From Martinezella lusitana (GTDB taxonomy: Bacteria > Pseudomonadota > Alphaproteobacteria > Rhizobiales > Rhizobiaceae): 64,000 bases of DNA. The DNA is taken from positions 1-64,000 of the forward strand of contig NZ_JAFEVL010000030.1 of NCBI RefSeq assembly GCF_016901135.1, written 5' to 3'. Of this stretch, positions 35,767 to 45,024 are shown in pieces. Positions within the stretch are counted from its first letter, which is position 1; every line of letters begins with the position of its first letter. Both the position numbers and the translations under genes were made by a program. A model generated the notes under the pieces. The model was not told where the DNA came from, did no database searches, and saw only the letters and a list, made by a program, of their open reading frames with translations.

Positions 35767-37938
35767 ATGGTGACGCGTGCGCAGCAAATTGGCGTCGTTA
35801 TCGGCCTGGTTATCGTCACAGCGTTGACGATCCTGCGGGCAAGCGATCCTGAGTTGCTAAGGCTCGCCCGCGATTTGACATTTGACCAGTATCAGCGCCT
35901 GGTGCCCCGGACCTTCGAGAACCAACCTGTCCGGGTCATCGACATAGACGAAGCGTCACTGCGCGAATTCGGTCAATGGCCTTGGCCGAGAAACCGAATT
36001 GCCGCCCTTGTGGACAGGCTTTCCGATATGGGCGCGTCCGCTATCGCTTTCGATATCCTCTTCGCCGAGCCCGACCGCCTCTCGCCTCGCAATGTCGTTC
36101 GCGATGTCACCGGCGTTGATCCCTCACTGTTGGGCAAGCTACCGGATAATGATGAGATTTTTTCCCGATCGCTATCGGGAAGGCCGGTGGTGCTGGGCTT
36201 CGGCCTCTCCAATGCGGGAAACTATCTGCCATCGGTGAAGGCAGGCTTTGCCTATACCGGCGAAAGCCCCTTCGGTGCGCCGCCCGCAATCAAGGCCGCG
36301 ACGCCGCTGCAGCCGCAATTGGAAGCCAATGCCGCCGGCCTCGGTCATATCAGCCTCAATCCGGGTGCATCATCGGCAGTGGTGCGCGCGGTTCCGCTTT
36401 TCCTCAGCGACGGCAAGCAGCTTTACCCCAATCTTGCGCTCGAAGCGCTCCGTGTCGCACAGGGGGCCTCCACCTACGTACTCGACGCGGCACCGGACAC
36501 GCCGAATACACTGACCCGGGTCAAGATCGGGGATTTCGTGGTGCCGGTAACGGCGACAGGAGAGCTCTGGCTCTATGTCAGCCCCGACACCACGGAACGG
36601 TATATTTCGGCAAGCAAGGTACTCGCGACCGGAGACGCCTCCGCCGATATCAGAACCGCCATCGAAGGCAGTATCGTTTTCGTCGGAACCTCTGCTTCCG
36701 GGCTCCAGGATGTCCGCACAACGGCCCTTGGTGAAAACGTGCCGGGTGTCTCCATCCATGCGCAGATCGTCGAGCAGATCCTTTCAGGCCGCTTCCTTTC
36801 CCGGCCGGATTGGGCAGACGGGCTTGAAATCCTGTCCATCGCCGTGTTGGGCGGCCTTCTGGTGATCCTCACCACCTTCGTCAATCCGGCCGTTGCACTT
36901 GCGTGCGGCCTGCTGATTACCTCATTTGCCCTTGTGGCCTCCTGGCTTGCCTTCCTTTATGGGGGGCTTCTCTTCGACCCGCTGGCACCGATCGTCGCCG
37001 GATCGATCACGCATTTCGCTGCGACGGGATTCCGCTTTCTCGTGATCGATCGGGAACGGCGCGACGTGCGGCGGGCTTTCGGCCACTATCTCTCACCATC
37101 GCTGCTCCATCGCATCGAGCATACGCGCAATGCCCTGCGCCTTGGAGGAGATGAGCGCGAGCTGACCGTCATGTTCGTCGATGTGCGAAACTTCACCCAG
37201 ATCAGCGAGGAGATGACACCGAGCGCCGTCGTCGCGTTTCTGAACACACTGCTCGATGCGCTGAGCCACCATGTCATCGTCAACGAAGGCACGCTCGACA
37301 AATTCATCGGAGACTCGATCATGGCCTTCTGGAACGCTCCCGTCGATGTCCCTGACCATGCCGGCAAGGCCGTGCATGCAGCCCTGGGCATGCGGGAAAC
37401 GCTCGCCCGCCTCAACAACAGCGATGCATTCGGTTTCGGAGACGCGCGGCAGGTCGGAATAGGGATCGGCATACATACGGGGCTTGCATGCGTCGGCAAT
37501 ATGGGCGCCGAGACACGCTTCAATTACACCGCAGTCGGCGATGCCGTGAACATCGCCGCGCGTATCGAATCTGCCTGCAAGGACATCAATTTCGACATTC
37601 TGGTATCCGAACCGACAGCAAGCCTGCTGCCAGATTGCGCTCTACTCGACGCGGGAGCGCTGACGCTGAAGGGTAAGAGTATGCGAACCGAACTCTTTGC
37701 GGTGGTCGGTGATGCGCGCCTGGCGAAATCTGCTGATTTTGTCGAACTGCAGGCCATGCACAGGCGGCTTGTCGCTGCCCTGCGAACACGGTCGACGAGC
37801 AGCCGCAAACTTGTCGGCGCCGCAAAACTCAAGGCGCAGGTCGCGACGACAGGACTGTTGCAGGAGTTTTACGGCCAGATTTCGCGCCGAGCCGGACACT
37901 TCGTCGACGAGCCCGCAGATAAAGCGGCCGACATTTAG
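35767..37938 (+). CDS. CHASE2-domain class III adenylate/guanylate cyclase
   Basis: A 723-residue membrane protein. One N-terminal helix (GVVIGLVIVTALTILRA) is followed by an extracytoplasmic CHASE2 sensor (VRVIDIDEASLREFGQWPWP...ASAIAFDILFAEPDR). About three helices (residues 355-430) lead to a cytoplasmic cyclase domain with metal-binding Asp in LTVMFVDVRNFTQI and FIGDSIMAFWNAP, and the substrate-binding loop FNYTAVGDAVNIAARIE. It should make cAMP or cGMP in response to an external signal. It converges on a FecR-domain gene 36 bases away, a pairing often seen with CHASE2 cyclases. An in-frame ATG at 35740 is possible but has a poor ribosome site. Confidence 0.92.
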   Translation: MVTRAQQIGVVIGLVIVTALTILRASDPELLRLARDLTFDQYQRLVPRTFENQPVRVIDIDEASLREFGQWPWPRNRIAALVDRLSDMGASAIAFDILFAEPDRLSPRNVVRDVTGVDPSLLGKLPDNDEIFSRSLSGRPVVLGFGLSNAGNYLPSVKAGFAYTGESPFGAPPAIKAATPLQPQLEANAAGLGHISLNPGASSAVVRAVPLFLSDGKQLYPNLALEALRVAQGASTYVLDAAPDTPNTLTRVKIGDFVVPVTATGELWLYVSPDTTERYISASKVLATGDASADIRTAIEGSIVFVGTSASGLQDVRTTALGENVPGVSIHAQIVEQILSGRFLSRPDWADGLEILSIAVLGGLLVILTTFVNPAVALACGLLITSFALVASWLAFLYGGLLFDPLAPIVAGSITHFAATGFRFLVIDRERRDVRRAFGHYLSPSLLHRIEHTRNALRLGGDERELTVMFVDVRNFTQISEEMTPSAVVAFLNTLLDALSHHVIVNEGTLDKFIGDSIMAFWNAPVDVPDHAGKAVHAALGMRETLARLNNSDAFGFGDARQVGIGIGIHTGLACVGNMGAETRFNYTAVGDAVNIAARIESACKDINFDILVSEPTASLLPDCALLDAGALTLKGKSMRTELFAVVGDARLAKSADFVELQAMHRRLVAALRTRSTSSRKLVGAAKLKAQVATTGLLQEFYGQISRRAGHFVDEPADKAADI

Positions 37939-37974
37939 CTGATTTTGCAGCCGTCGCCCGCAACTCCTCCTGCG

Positions 37975-38991
37975 CTACCGACGGTGGTGCCCGCCGTCGT
38001 GATCGCCATGATCGCCGTCATGGCCATCGCTGTCTCGGTCGCCCCCGTTGTGATCACCCCATCCGTGGTCGCCTCTGCCATGATGATGGTCATGATGATG
38101 CTTGCCTTCATCGCCGTCGTGCTTGTCAGGTTTGTCGGGCGTGCTTGGCGGATTTGGGACATTCGGCGTGCTGGGAGTTTCCCGCGGAGCAGCAGCAGGC
38201 GCCTCGGCGCGTGGCGATTCCGTCGTGCTAGGTACGCTAGGCGTATTGGGCTGTGCCGGAGCAGGATTGTTTGCCGGAACGCTGCGTGGAGATATCCCGT
38301 TGGGCCGATCTTTCATCGCCGTCGACAGACCGCAGCTGCCGCCAAAACCCATTCGTCCCGAAAGTTGTTGATCCCCGGACAGAAACGGCAAAGCTCGCTG
38401 GTTGCCGAGCGTCTTGAGAATGTCGCGGTTGACCCGGCGAGGATCGCTTATCTCACCATTGCGTTTAGCAACAACGCAGTCGCATTGCTGCTTCAACTGC
38501 CGGCAGCCACCCGCGCCGCAGAACTGCGCGGCGCCACTCAAAAGAACAACCGCCGTCGTGCCGTTAGCCCCGACATAAAAATCAAATACGGTCCCGCGCA
38601 CGCCGATCGTTCCGGCGGGCGTCACGATTTGATACGCCGAAGAGTTTGAATTTCCGCTCACCCAGCGAAAAGTGCCCTTTGCGGCCTTTATGGTAAGCTT
38701 TTTGACTGAGCCCGAGTCATCGAAAACGAATTTGTCGATGACAACAGACGAGCCGGCTCCGACAGCCAATTTCGTGCCGTCTCGAAATGTGAACTGTCCA
38801 AGGCCCGAAATGGAGGTACGAATTTGCTCGTCCCGGTGGACGGGATCATCGACTGCCAGCGGACCGCCTGCGCCCGTAACTTCGGTGTTAATCAGCACAG
38901 CCTGGCCGACCTTCTCGGCGGCTTTCGAAGACAACGGCGCGAGCAGCATGACGCTCAGCACAACGGTCGCGGCATGGCGCAGATACAACAT
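37975..38991 (-). CDS. FecR-domain secreted protein with a His/Asp-rich tail
   Basis: A 338-residue exported protein. The signal peptide is MLYLRHAATVVLSVMLLAP...SKAAEK. A FecR domain (about 30-150) carries TFRDGTKLAVGAGSSVVIDK and TPAGTIGVRGTVFDFYV. There is a four-Cys patch (FCGAGGCRQLKQQCDC) near 165-180, then a Pro/Ala/Ser-rich linker. The last 45 or so residues are almost only His, Asp and Gly, suggesting metal binding. FecR domains can act as periplasmic sensors or peptidoglycan-linked parts. The convergent CHASE2 cyclase may be its functional partner. Confidence 0.85.
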   Translation of the reverse strand: MLYLRHAATVVLSVMLLAPLSSKAAEKVGQAVLINTEVTGAGGPLAVDDPVHRDEQIRTSISGLGQFTFRDGTKLAVGAGSSVVIDKFVFDDSGSVKKLTIKAAKGTFRWVSGNSNSSAYQIVTPAGTIGVRGTVFDFYVGANGTTAVVLLSGAAQFCGAGGCRQLKQQCDCVVAKRNGEISDPRRVNRDILKTLGNQRALPFLSGDQQLSGRMGFGGSCGLSTAMKDRPNGISPRSVPANNPAPAQPNTPSVPSTTESPRAEAPAAAPRETPSTPNVPNPPSTPDKPDKHDGDEGKHHHDHHHGRGDHGWGDHNGGDRDSDGHDGDHGDHDGGHHRR

Positions 38992-39006
38992 CTCACCCTC
39001 CAGGAT

Positions 39007-39028
39007 TATCTATGTTTTACCATAGATA
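39007..39028. promoter_or_regulatory. Perfect inverted repeat in the fecR-type gene leader
   Basis: TATCTATG (39007-39014) and CATAGATA (39021-39028) with a 6-base spacer lie 16-37 bases upstream of the start codon at 38991. The gap upstream to 39308 holds no recognisable gene. The repeat may be an operator or a leader hairpin. Confidence 0.4.
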
Positions 39029-39308
39029 TCCCCGGATACCCATCATCCTTTCTGAGTATAAACGGTGTAGACCGAGTTATTGTCGGATTGGGTTTGGCCA
39101 AAGATCGGGTGTATTCTACCACCAGTATTCTCACTGAATCTTCACGAAGAACATTCTACACAACCTATCCGATGGCATGGCTTTCCCGAGTTCTTCAGCA
39201 ACGCCCGCCCGAGGAGACCTGTACTACGCCCCGATTGCTGAGCTCGAAGAATTTGAGTCGGGGTCGTTTGGCACTTAATTGGGCTCTTCCTCATAGAATA
39301 GCGCGCCC

Positions 39309-40208
39309 TCAACGTGTCAGAGCGTCGCGAGGAAATCCGGCGGCGAGGCTATCGATGAACTTTCGCACGGCAGGAGGAAGGCCTCGCCGCGTCGTAAAGA
39401 CCAGATGCACCTGTCCCCGCATTCCCCTCCAGGCTGGCAGGACGCGTATGAGCGAACCTGCCTCCAGCGCCTGCCGGCATGTGTGGTCAGGGAGGAGCGC
39501 GATACCCAATCCTGCGACCGCCGCAGCACGCACCGCCGAGAAGTCGGTACATCCAACCCTCGGCGCATGTCGAAGAACGTGCGTGCGGCCGTCGTCGGTT
39601 GTCAGATGCCAATCGATATCTCCTTGATCATCGTTGGTCGCAAGCGTCGGGAACCGCCCAAGATCCTCGACATCGGCAATCTTGCCCGCAAGCTGTGGAC
39701 TGGCAACAAGGATACGAATGGACTCTCCCAACGACCGCATGGTGAGGGAAGCATCGCTGTCGAGCGAGGTCCGGACACGCAGCGCAACGTCGATCCGCTC
39801 TTCGATGAGATCGACCGGACGATCGATGGCGACGAGTTGCAGACGAACCTTAGGGTAGCGGTCGAGAAACTGCGCAACGAGCGTCGAGATGGCCTCGATG
39901 AGCCCCGTCGGGCAACTCATGCGCACGACGCCGTGTGGCTCCGACTGTGCCTCGGCCACCAGGGCTTCAGCCCGCTCGGCCTCCACCAGCATGACCTTGC
40001 AACGTTCGTAAAAGCTTTGGCCGATGTCCGTCACCCTGAAGCGCCGGCTCGATCGTTCGATCAGACGGACTCCGAGCCGTACTTCCAGGCCGGCGACACG
40101 ACGGCTCAGTTTTGATTTAGGCTCGCGCAGCGCGCGGCCGGCCGCCGCAAAGCCGCCATGGGTTAGCACTTCGGCAAAATATACCAGATCATTCAGGTCA
40201 GCCCGCAT
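39309..40208 (-). CDS. LysR-family transcriptional regulator
   Basis: About 299 residues: an N-terminal winged helix (LVYFAEVLTHGGFAAAGRAL, then SKLSRRVAGLEVRLGVRLIE) and a C-terminal substrate-binding domain of the CrgA/YhjC-like group (SCPTGLIEAISTLVAQFLDR; IDVALRVRTSLDSD). Two adjacent ATG codons at 40211 and 40208 follow an AGGAGG; the second has the better spacing. It is divergent from the SDR gene at 40322 and probably controls it through the 110-base gap. Confidence 0.92.
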   Translation of the reverse strand: MRADLNDLVYFAEVLTHGGFAAAGRALREPKSKLSRRVAGLEVRLGVRLIERSSRRFRVTDIGQSFYERCKVMLVEAERAEALVAEAQSEPHGVVRMSCPTGLIEAISTLVAQFLDRYPKVRLQLVAIDRPVDLIEERIDVALRVRTSLDSDASLTMRSLGESIRILVASPQLAGKIADVEDLGRFPTLATNDDQGDIDWHLTTDDGRTHVLRHAPRVGCTDFSAVRAAAVAGLGIALLPDHTCRQALEAGSLIRVLPAWRGMRGQVHLVFTTRRGLPPAVRKFIDSLAAGFPRDALTR

Positions 40209-40321
40209 CATCGTTCCTCCTGTAGAACGGTGGGTACCGCATCTGCCGACTATTTGCATCGGCGTTCTGCTGGCATGTTCTTTGTTAGCGGACTGAAGAG
40301 CCGCGACAAAGGAGAAAGACA

Positions 40322-41074
40322 GTGACGTACAAGTTCGAAAGCAACGTCGTGGTAATAACCGGCGGCACGAGCGGCATCGGCCTGGCCACCGCGAAGGCTT
40401 TCTCAGCGAACGGGGCCTCGGTGTTCATCACCGGTCGCCGCAAGGATGCACTCGACGCTGCAGTCAAGGAAATCGGTGGTCTCGTCACAGGCGTACAGGG
40501 CGACATGAGCCGTCTCGTCGATATCGACCGCCTCTACGACGCTGTGCAGCAGAAACATTCCAATATCGATGTCGTCTTCGCCAACGCCGGAGGCGGCGAA
40601 TTCGCTCCACTCGGAGCCATTACGGAAGAGCACTATCAAAAGACCTTCGATACGAACGTGAAGGGAGTGCTGTTCACAGTACAGAAGGCCCTGCCCTTAC
40701 TTAGGGACGGCGGCTCGATCATTCTCACCTCTTCAACGACAAGCATTTCCGGCACCCCGGCCTTCAGCGTCTATTCCGCCACGAAAGCCGCCATCCGCAA
40801 TTTCGCCCGCAATTGGATCCTCGACCTGAAGGACCGTCGCATCCGGGTCAACGTGGTCAGTCCCGGCGTGACCGACACAGCCGGCCTCAACGAACTCTTC
40901 GGCAGCGGCGATCAAGCTGAAGGCACGAAGACCTATCTCGCTAGCCTCATCCCCGCCGGCCGGATCGGGAGGCCTGAGGAAATTGCCAAGGCGGTACTAT
41001 TTCTCGCATCCGACGACGCAAGCTTCATCAACGGCGTCGAACTCTTCGTCGACGGCGGCCAGGTCCAGATCTGA
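40322..41074 (+). CDS. SDR-family oxidoreductase
   Basis: A 250-residue classical SDR: TGGTSGIG cofactor motif, FANAGGG, catalytic Ser in LTSSTTS and YSATK, and the C-terminal FINGVELFVDGG. The GTG start at 40322 has AAAGGAG at a good distance. It is divergent from a LysR regulator and followed 31 bases on by a SnoaL-like protein. This regulator/SDR pair is common in rhizobia and may deal with reactive carbonyls or quinones. Confidence 0.9.
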   Translation: MTYKFESNVVVITGGTSGIGLATAKAFSANGASVFITGRRKDALDAAVKEIGGLVTGVQGDMSRLVDIDRLYDAVQQKHSNIDVVFANAGGGEFAPLGAITEEHYQKTFDTNVKGVLFTVQKALPLLRDGGSIILTSSTTSISGTPAFSVYSATKAAIRNFARNWILDLKDRRIRVNVVSPGVTDTAGLNELFGSGDQAEGTKTYLASLIPAGRIGRPEEIAKAVLFLASDDASFINGVELFVDGGQVQI

Positions 41075-41105
41075 TCGCTATCCATCCTCTTACCGGAGAA
41101 CTGCC

Positions 41106-41483
41106 ATGTCCTATGATATAGCCACCTTGCTTATCCGCAATCTTCACGACGTCTTCGGCGAGGGCGATGACGCCCGTCGTCGTACCGTCGTGGACGAGAT
41201 CTTCACGGACGATGCCATGTTTTGTGAACCGAACGGCATCTACCGCGGCCGCGAGGAGATCGCACGTATCGCGGGAGTGATCCGCGCCACTCATCCAAGC
41301 TTCCGATACACTATCCTGCGGGCACCGGAAGTTCTTCATGATCAGGCCGGGCGCGTCCAGTGGGTTTCGGGCGCACCCGGCGCACCGCCAGCATATGCTG
41401 GGACGGATTTCATTGTCGCGAGGAACGGCAAAATCGCGGCGATTTACTTGTTTTTCGATGAGCAATTACCTGCATCGTCATGA
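41106..41483 (+). CDS. SnoaL-like/NTF2-fold protein
   Basis: A 125-residue single-domain protein (VVDEIFTDDAMFCEPNGIYR...GREEIARIAGVI...FIVARNGKIAAIYLFFDEQ), the usual pattern of SnoaL-like polyketide-cyclase-fold proteins. It probably shares a transcript with the SDR gene upstream. Function unknown; some relatives are isomerases, many have no known reaction. Confidence 0.8.
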   Translation: MSYDIATLLIRNLHDVFGEGDDARRRTVVDEIFTDDAMFCEPNGIYRGREEIARIAGVIRATHPSFRYTILRAPEVLHDQAGRVQWVSGAPGAPPAYAGTDFIVARNGKIAAIYLFFDEQLPASS

Positions 41484-41539
41484 AGAAGGTCGTCATCATG
41501 CGACGAAGGTGATTATCCCAACCCATGTCCATAATTGGC

Positions 41540-41700
41540 CTAGACAAGATTGTTGAGATATTTCACCTGTCGATGCACGGTCTCCTGCGGGCACTTGCCC
41601 TCCTTCTTGAGGTCGCCAATCGCTATGCCATGGGTTGGCGCCCTATCGGTATTGATGGTCAGCGGCTTTTCCCAATCCTTCAAGCCGGCAAGCATTAGGA
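41540..41700 (-). pseudogene. IS6-family transposase fragment
   Basis: On the minus strand the segment encodes EKPLTINTDRAPTHGIAIGD followed by LKKEGKCPQETVHRQVKYLNNLV and a stop, a piece of an IS6-family transposase core. Both ends are missing. The rest of the gap 41484-41890 up to the ABC gene shows nothing recognisable. Confidence 0.7.
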
Positions 41701-41890
41701 AATGTCGACAGCGCGTGAAGGTCCAAAGGACGATTGCGAAATGCCGCAGACGTTGTGAAAGCCAATATCCGCTCAAGAAATTTCTCTGCTTGCATCACGT
41801 CCGGCAATACCGGCATCCTTCTTGCTTCTGTTAATCACGAGTTCTCGCTGAGACAGCGGTTGTCCCCGGTTCAGAGCAAGGAAGCTTTCT

Positions 41891-43537
41891 ATGGCCCCAC
41901 CCGATACCCAAAATGTCGCTGCCTCCAGCGATCCGGTTCTCTCGGTGCGGGGACTGACTGTGAGCCTTCCCAAGAACATGGAGCGCGCCTACGCGGTCGA
42001 GGATATCTCCTTTGATCTGCACAGGGGCGACATTCTCTGTATTATCGGTGAATCTGGCTCCGGCAAATCGGTAACGGCGAACGCCATCATGGGCCTGCTA
42101 GCACCGGTCATCCGGGTCACGAGCGGCAGCATCCTATTCCAGGGCGTTGACCTTTTGAGCGCTGATCCGAAAAGGCTTCAGGGGTTGCGCGGTCGGGCTG
42201 TATCTATCATCTTCCAGGATCCGCTTTCTGCGCTGAACCCCCTGATGACTATCGGCGATCAGATCCTTGAGGTCCTTGAGACCCATAAGGTCGGCACCCC
42301 TTCGAGCCGACAGGAAAAGGTACAGGAGCTGTTGTCTGAGGTTGGATTGCCCGACCCTGTCATGCTGCAGCATCAATATCCTTTCCGCCTTTCTGGCGGC
42401 CAGCGCCAACGGGTGATGATCGCCATGGCGCTGGCGCTTGATCCCGATATCCTGATCGCCGACGAGCCGACGACGGCGCTCGATGTCACGACTCAGGCGC
42501 AAATTCTCGATCTCATTCGCAAGATTCAGCGGCGCAAGAACATGAGCGTCCTGTTCGTCACCCACGACTTCGGCGTCGTCGCTGAAATTGCCGACCGGGT
42601 TATCGTCATGGAAAAGGGTCATCTGGTCGAGCAGGGGCCGGCATTGCAGGTCCTGACGGCGCCGACCCATCCCTATACGCAGCGGCTGATCGCCGCCGTT
42701 CCGCGAATGACCGCTAGGGATCGCGAGGGGGCCACCGACACGCCTGTTGTGCTGGAGGTACAAAACCTCAACAAGACCTATCGCAGCGGTGGCGGCTTTT
42801 TCTCTAAAGCGCGGATCGTGCATGCGGTGAACGATGTCAGCTTCTCCATTCGCAAGGGCCGCACGCTCGGAGTCGTCGGTGAATCCGGCTCGGGCAAGTC
42901 GTCGCTCGGCCGCGTGCTCCTGAAGCTGATGAACTCGGACGGCGGCAAGATTCTGTTTGATGGACGCGATATCGCGTCCCTGTCCGACCAGGCGTTCCGG
43001 CCGCTGCGACCCTATATCCAGATGATCTTTCAGGATCCGTTTGCATCGCTCAATCCCCGCCATACGATCGGTCGGATTTTGACGATCGGGCCGATGGCGC
43101 ACGCGATCTCGATGCAGGAGGCCAAGGCCAAGGCATTGCGGCTGCTCAAACGCGTCGGCCTCGACGAGGGCGCCTATGATCGCTTTCCGCACGAATTTTC
43201 CGGAGGCCAACGACAGCGCATCGGCATCGCGCGGGCGTTGATGTTCGACCCTGTGCTGCTTGTGGCCGACGAGGCCGTGTCCGCGCTCGACGTCTCCATT
43301 CAGGCGCAGATCCTTCAGCTTCTTGCCGAGATTCAGCAGGATACCAAGGTGGCGATGGTCTTCATCACCCATGACCTGCGCGTTGCAAGCCAGATCTGCG
43401 ACGAGGTGGCGGTGATGTACAAGGGTGAGATCGTCGAATACGGTCCACCATCGCAGATTTTCCGGGCGCCGGCTCACGCCTATACGCAGCGCCTCGTCGC
43501 GGCTATTCCCGGCGGTGATTGGGAAGCCAGCGCCTAG
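41891..43537 (+). CDS. Fused dipeptide/oligopeptide ABC ATP-binding protein (DppD-DppF type)
   Basis: A 548-residue protein with two complete ATPase domains in tandem. Domain 1 has [27 protein letters not shown] and [12 protein letters not shown]. Domain 2 has [25 protein letters not shown] and [12 protein letters not shown]. This is the arrangement of GsiA/YejF-type importers. AAGGAAG precedes the ATG at 41891. It probably energises the importer whose binding protein and permeases are at 46436-50051, although a MarR gene, an SDR and an oxidase lie between them. Confidence 0.92.
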   Translation: MAPPDTQNVAASSDPVLSVRGLTVSLPKNMERAYAVEDISFDLHRGDILCIIGESGSGKSVTANAIMGLLAPVIRVTSGSILFQGVDLLSADPKRLQGLRGRAVSIIFQDPLSALNPLMTIGDQILEVLETHKVGTPSSRQEKVQELLSEVGLPDPVMLQHQYPFRLSGGQRQRVMIAMALALDPDILIADEPTTALDVTTQAQILDLIRKIQRRKNMSVLFVTHDFGVVAEIADRVIVMEKGHLVEQGPALQVLTAPTHPYTQRLIAAVPRMTARDREGATDTPVVLEVQNLNKTYRSGGGFFSKARIVHAVNDVSFSIRKGRTLGVVGESGSGKSSLGRVLLKLMNSDGGKILFDGRDIASLSDQAFRPLRPYIQMIFQDPFASLNPRHTIGRILTIGPMAHAISMQEAKAKALRLLKRVGLDEGAYDRFPHEFSGGQRQRIGIARALMFDPVLLVADEAVSALDVSIQAQILQLLAEIQQDTKVAMVFITHDLRVASQICDEVAVMYKGEIVEYGPPSQIFRAPAHAYTQRLVAAIPGGDWEASA

Positions 43538-43814
43538 GGTGGCTCGTTTGTCCGGGTCCTTGCCACTGCCGATGTAGAATGGGCTGTTTCTGATCACTTC
43601 GCCTTTTCCACGGCGTGTCACGCTTATGAAATAGGCAATTACTTCCTGTGACTAAAATTTATACCTGCGTCGAAAAAATTAGTTGCATTTGTCCACTATC
43701 CGACGTTTCATGTCCTTGAAAGTCCAAACGATCCATTGCCGCTGATGTCAGCGATATCCCCTTCCTTGACGGATTGCGGGCGTGGATTTCTGTTGCCTTC
43801 GCGAGTTCCGTGCC

Positions 43815-44300
43815 ATGACGACACCGACCAAGAATGGCCCCGCCTCCGTTAAGGACATCGACATCGATGTGCTTGAGGATACGTTGAGCTTTTACATCCG
43901 CAGCCTCAACATCGCCGTGTCCCGCGATCTCGACGAGAAGCTCGAAGGCCTCGATGTCGCCCAGGGTACAGGGAAGATCACCACGCTCTTTCTTGTCGAT
44001 GGAAACCCCGGCATCCGCCCTTCGACGATCGCCCAGGTGATTCTCAAGGACCGTTCGGCAATGGGGCGGCTTGTCGATCAGATGGAGGAACATGGGCTCC
44101 TGCAGCGAAAAATCGCACCGGAGGATAGCCGCGCCCAAGCCCTCTACATCACCGACAGAGGTGCCCTGCTTGCAGTCCACGTGCGCAGGCTGGTGACGCT
44201 GCAGTCCCGCGAATTCTTTTCGGACATGACCGATGAAGAACATGACGTGGTCCTCGACATCTTGCGCCGGACCTATCGGCGCATCCTGGAGCGGTCATGA
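43815..44300 (+). CDS. MarR-family transcriptional regulator
   Basis: About 161 residues with the MarR winged helix (TLFLVDGNPGIRPSTIAQVI, then LKDRSAMGRLVDQMEEHGLLQRKIAPEDSRAQALYITDRG). I chose the ATG at 43815; a start at 43782 would add 11 residues. It overlaps by 4 bases a possible upstream start of the SDR gene and likely regulates this transport/oxidase cluster. No clear operator was picked out in the 277-base gap before it. Confidence 0.9.
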   Translation: MTTPTKNGPASVKDIDIDVLEDTLSFYIRSLNIAVSRDLDEKLEGLDVAQGTGKITTLFLVDGNPGIRPSTIAQVILKDRSAMGRLVDQMEEHGLLQRKIAPEDSRAQALYITDRGALLAVHVRRLVTLQSREFFSDMTDEEHDVVLDILRRTYRRILERS

Positions 44301-44323
44301 CGAGCCGAATACTGGAGAAGCCT

Positions 44324-45022
44324 ATGAGTGAGGACCGCGTCGCCTTGATATCGGGTGCAAGCCGCGGCATCGGCGCTGCCCTGGCGCAAGAATTGGCCGC
44401 CCGCGGCTGGCGCCTTTCGCTTGGCATGCGGCAGCCGGAAATGCCCGTCTGGGCCGACCCTGTCCGCGTCCATGTCTTTGCCTATGACGCGTTTGATACG
44501 CAGGCCGGGATACGCTGGAACGACGCGGCGATCGATGTGTTCGGACGCATCGATGCGGTCGTTGCCAATGCCGGCATCATGATCCCCAAGACCGTCATCG
44601 AGGCTGATGACGACGACATGGACCAGCTGCTTGAGGTCAATGTCAAAGCCCCGCAGCGTCTGGCAAAAGCCACCTGGGCTGCTTTGTCCGAAAGTGGCCG
44701 GGGCCGCGTCATCATCGTTGGTTCGCTCTCCGGCAAGCGGGTCAAAAGCGCTAAATCCGGGCTTTATGCCGTATCGAAATTCGCAGCTGTCGCTCTCGCC
44801 CATGCCCTTCGCCACGCAGGATTCGATCTCGGCATCCGCGCCACGGCCATATGCCCAGGTTTTGTTGCGACCGACATGGCCCGCGGCATCAGCGGCAAGG
44901 CCGATAGCGAGATGACAAACCCTGAGGATCTCGCCCGCATCATTTCCATGCTGATCGAACTGCCGAACGAAGCAAGCGTCGCGGAGTTTGCGATCAACTG
45001 CCAGCTAGAGGAGTCTTACTGA
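44324..45022 (+). CDS. SDR-family oxidoreductase
   Basis: About 232 residues: SGASRGIG cofactor motif, VANAGIM, catalytic Ser in VGSLSGK and YAVSK. I chose the ATG at 44324, preceded by GGAGAAG; one at 44297 overlaps the MarR stop. It is 2 bases from the FAD oxidoreductase gene downstream, so they are co-transcribed. It may act on an aldehyde or keto product of the oxidases. Confidence 0.9.
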   Translation: MSEDRVALISGASRGIGAALAQELAARGWRLSLGMRQPEMPVWADPVRVHVFAYDAFDTQAGIRWNDAAIDVFGRIDAVVANAGIMIPKTVIEADDDDMDQLLEVNVKAPQRLAKATWAALSESGRGRVIIVGSLSGKRVKSAKSGLYAVSKFAAVALAHALRHAGFDLGIRATAICPGFVATDMARGISGKADSEMTNPEDLARIISMLIELPNEASVAEFAINCQLEESY

Positions 45023-45024
45023 GC

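Noticed and set aside
42134..43621. 495-codon minus-strand frame opposite the fused ABC ATPase
   Set aside because: Arg- and Asp-rich composition typical of an antisense shadow; the plus-strand gene has two full sets of ATPase motifs.
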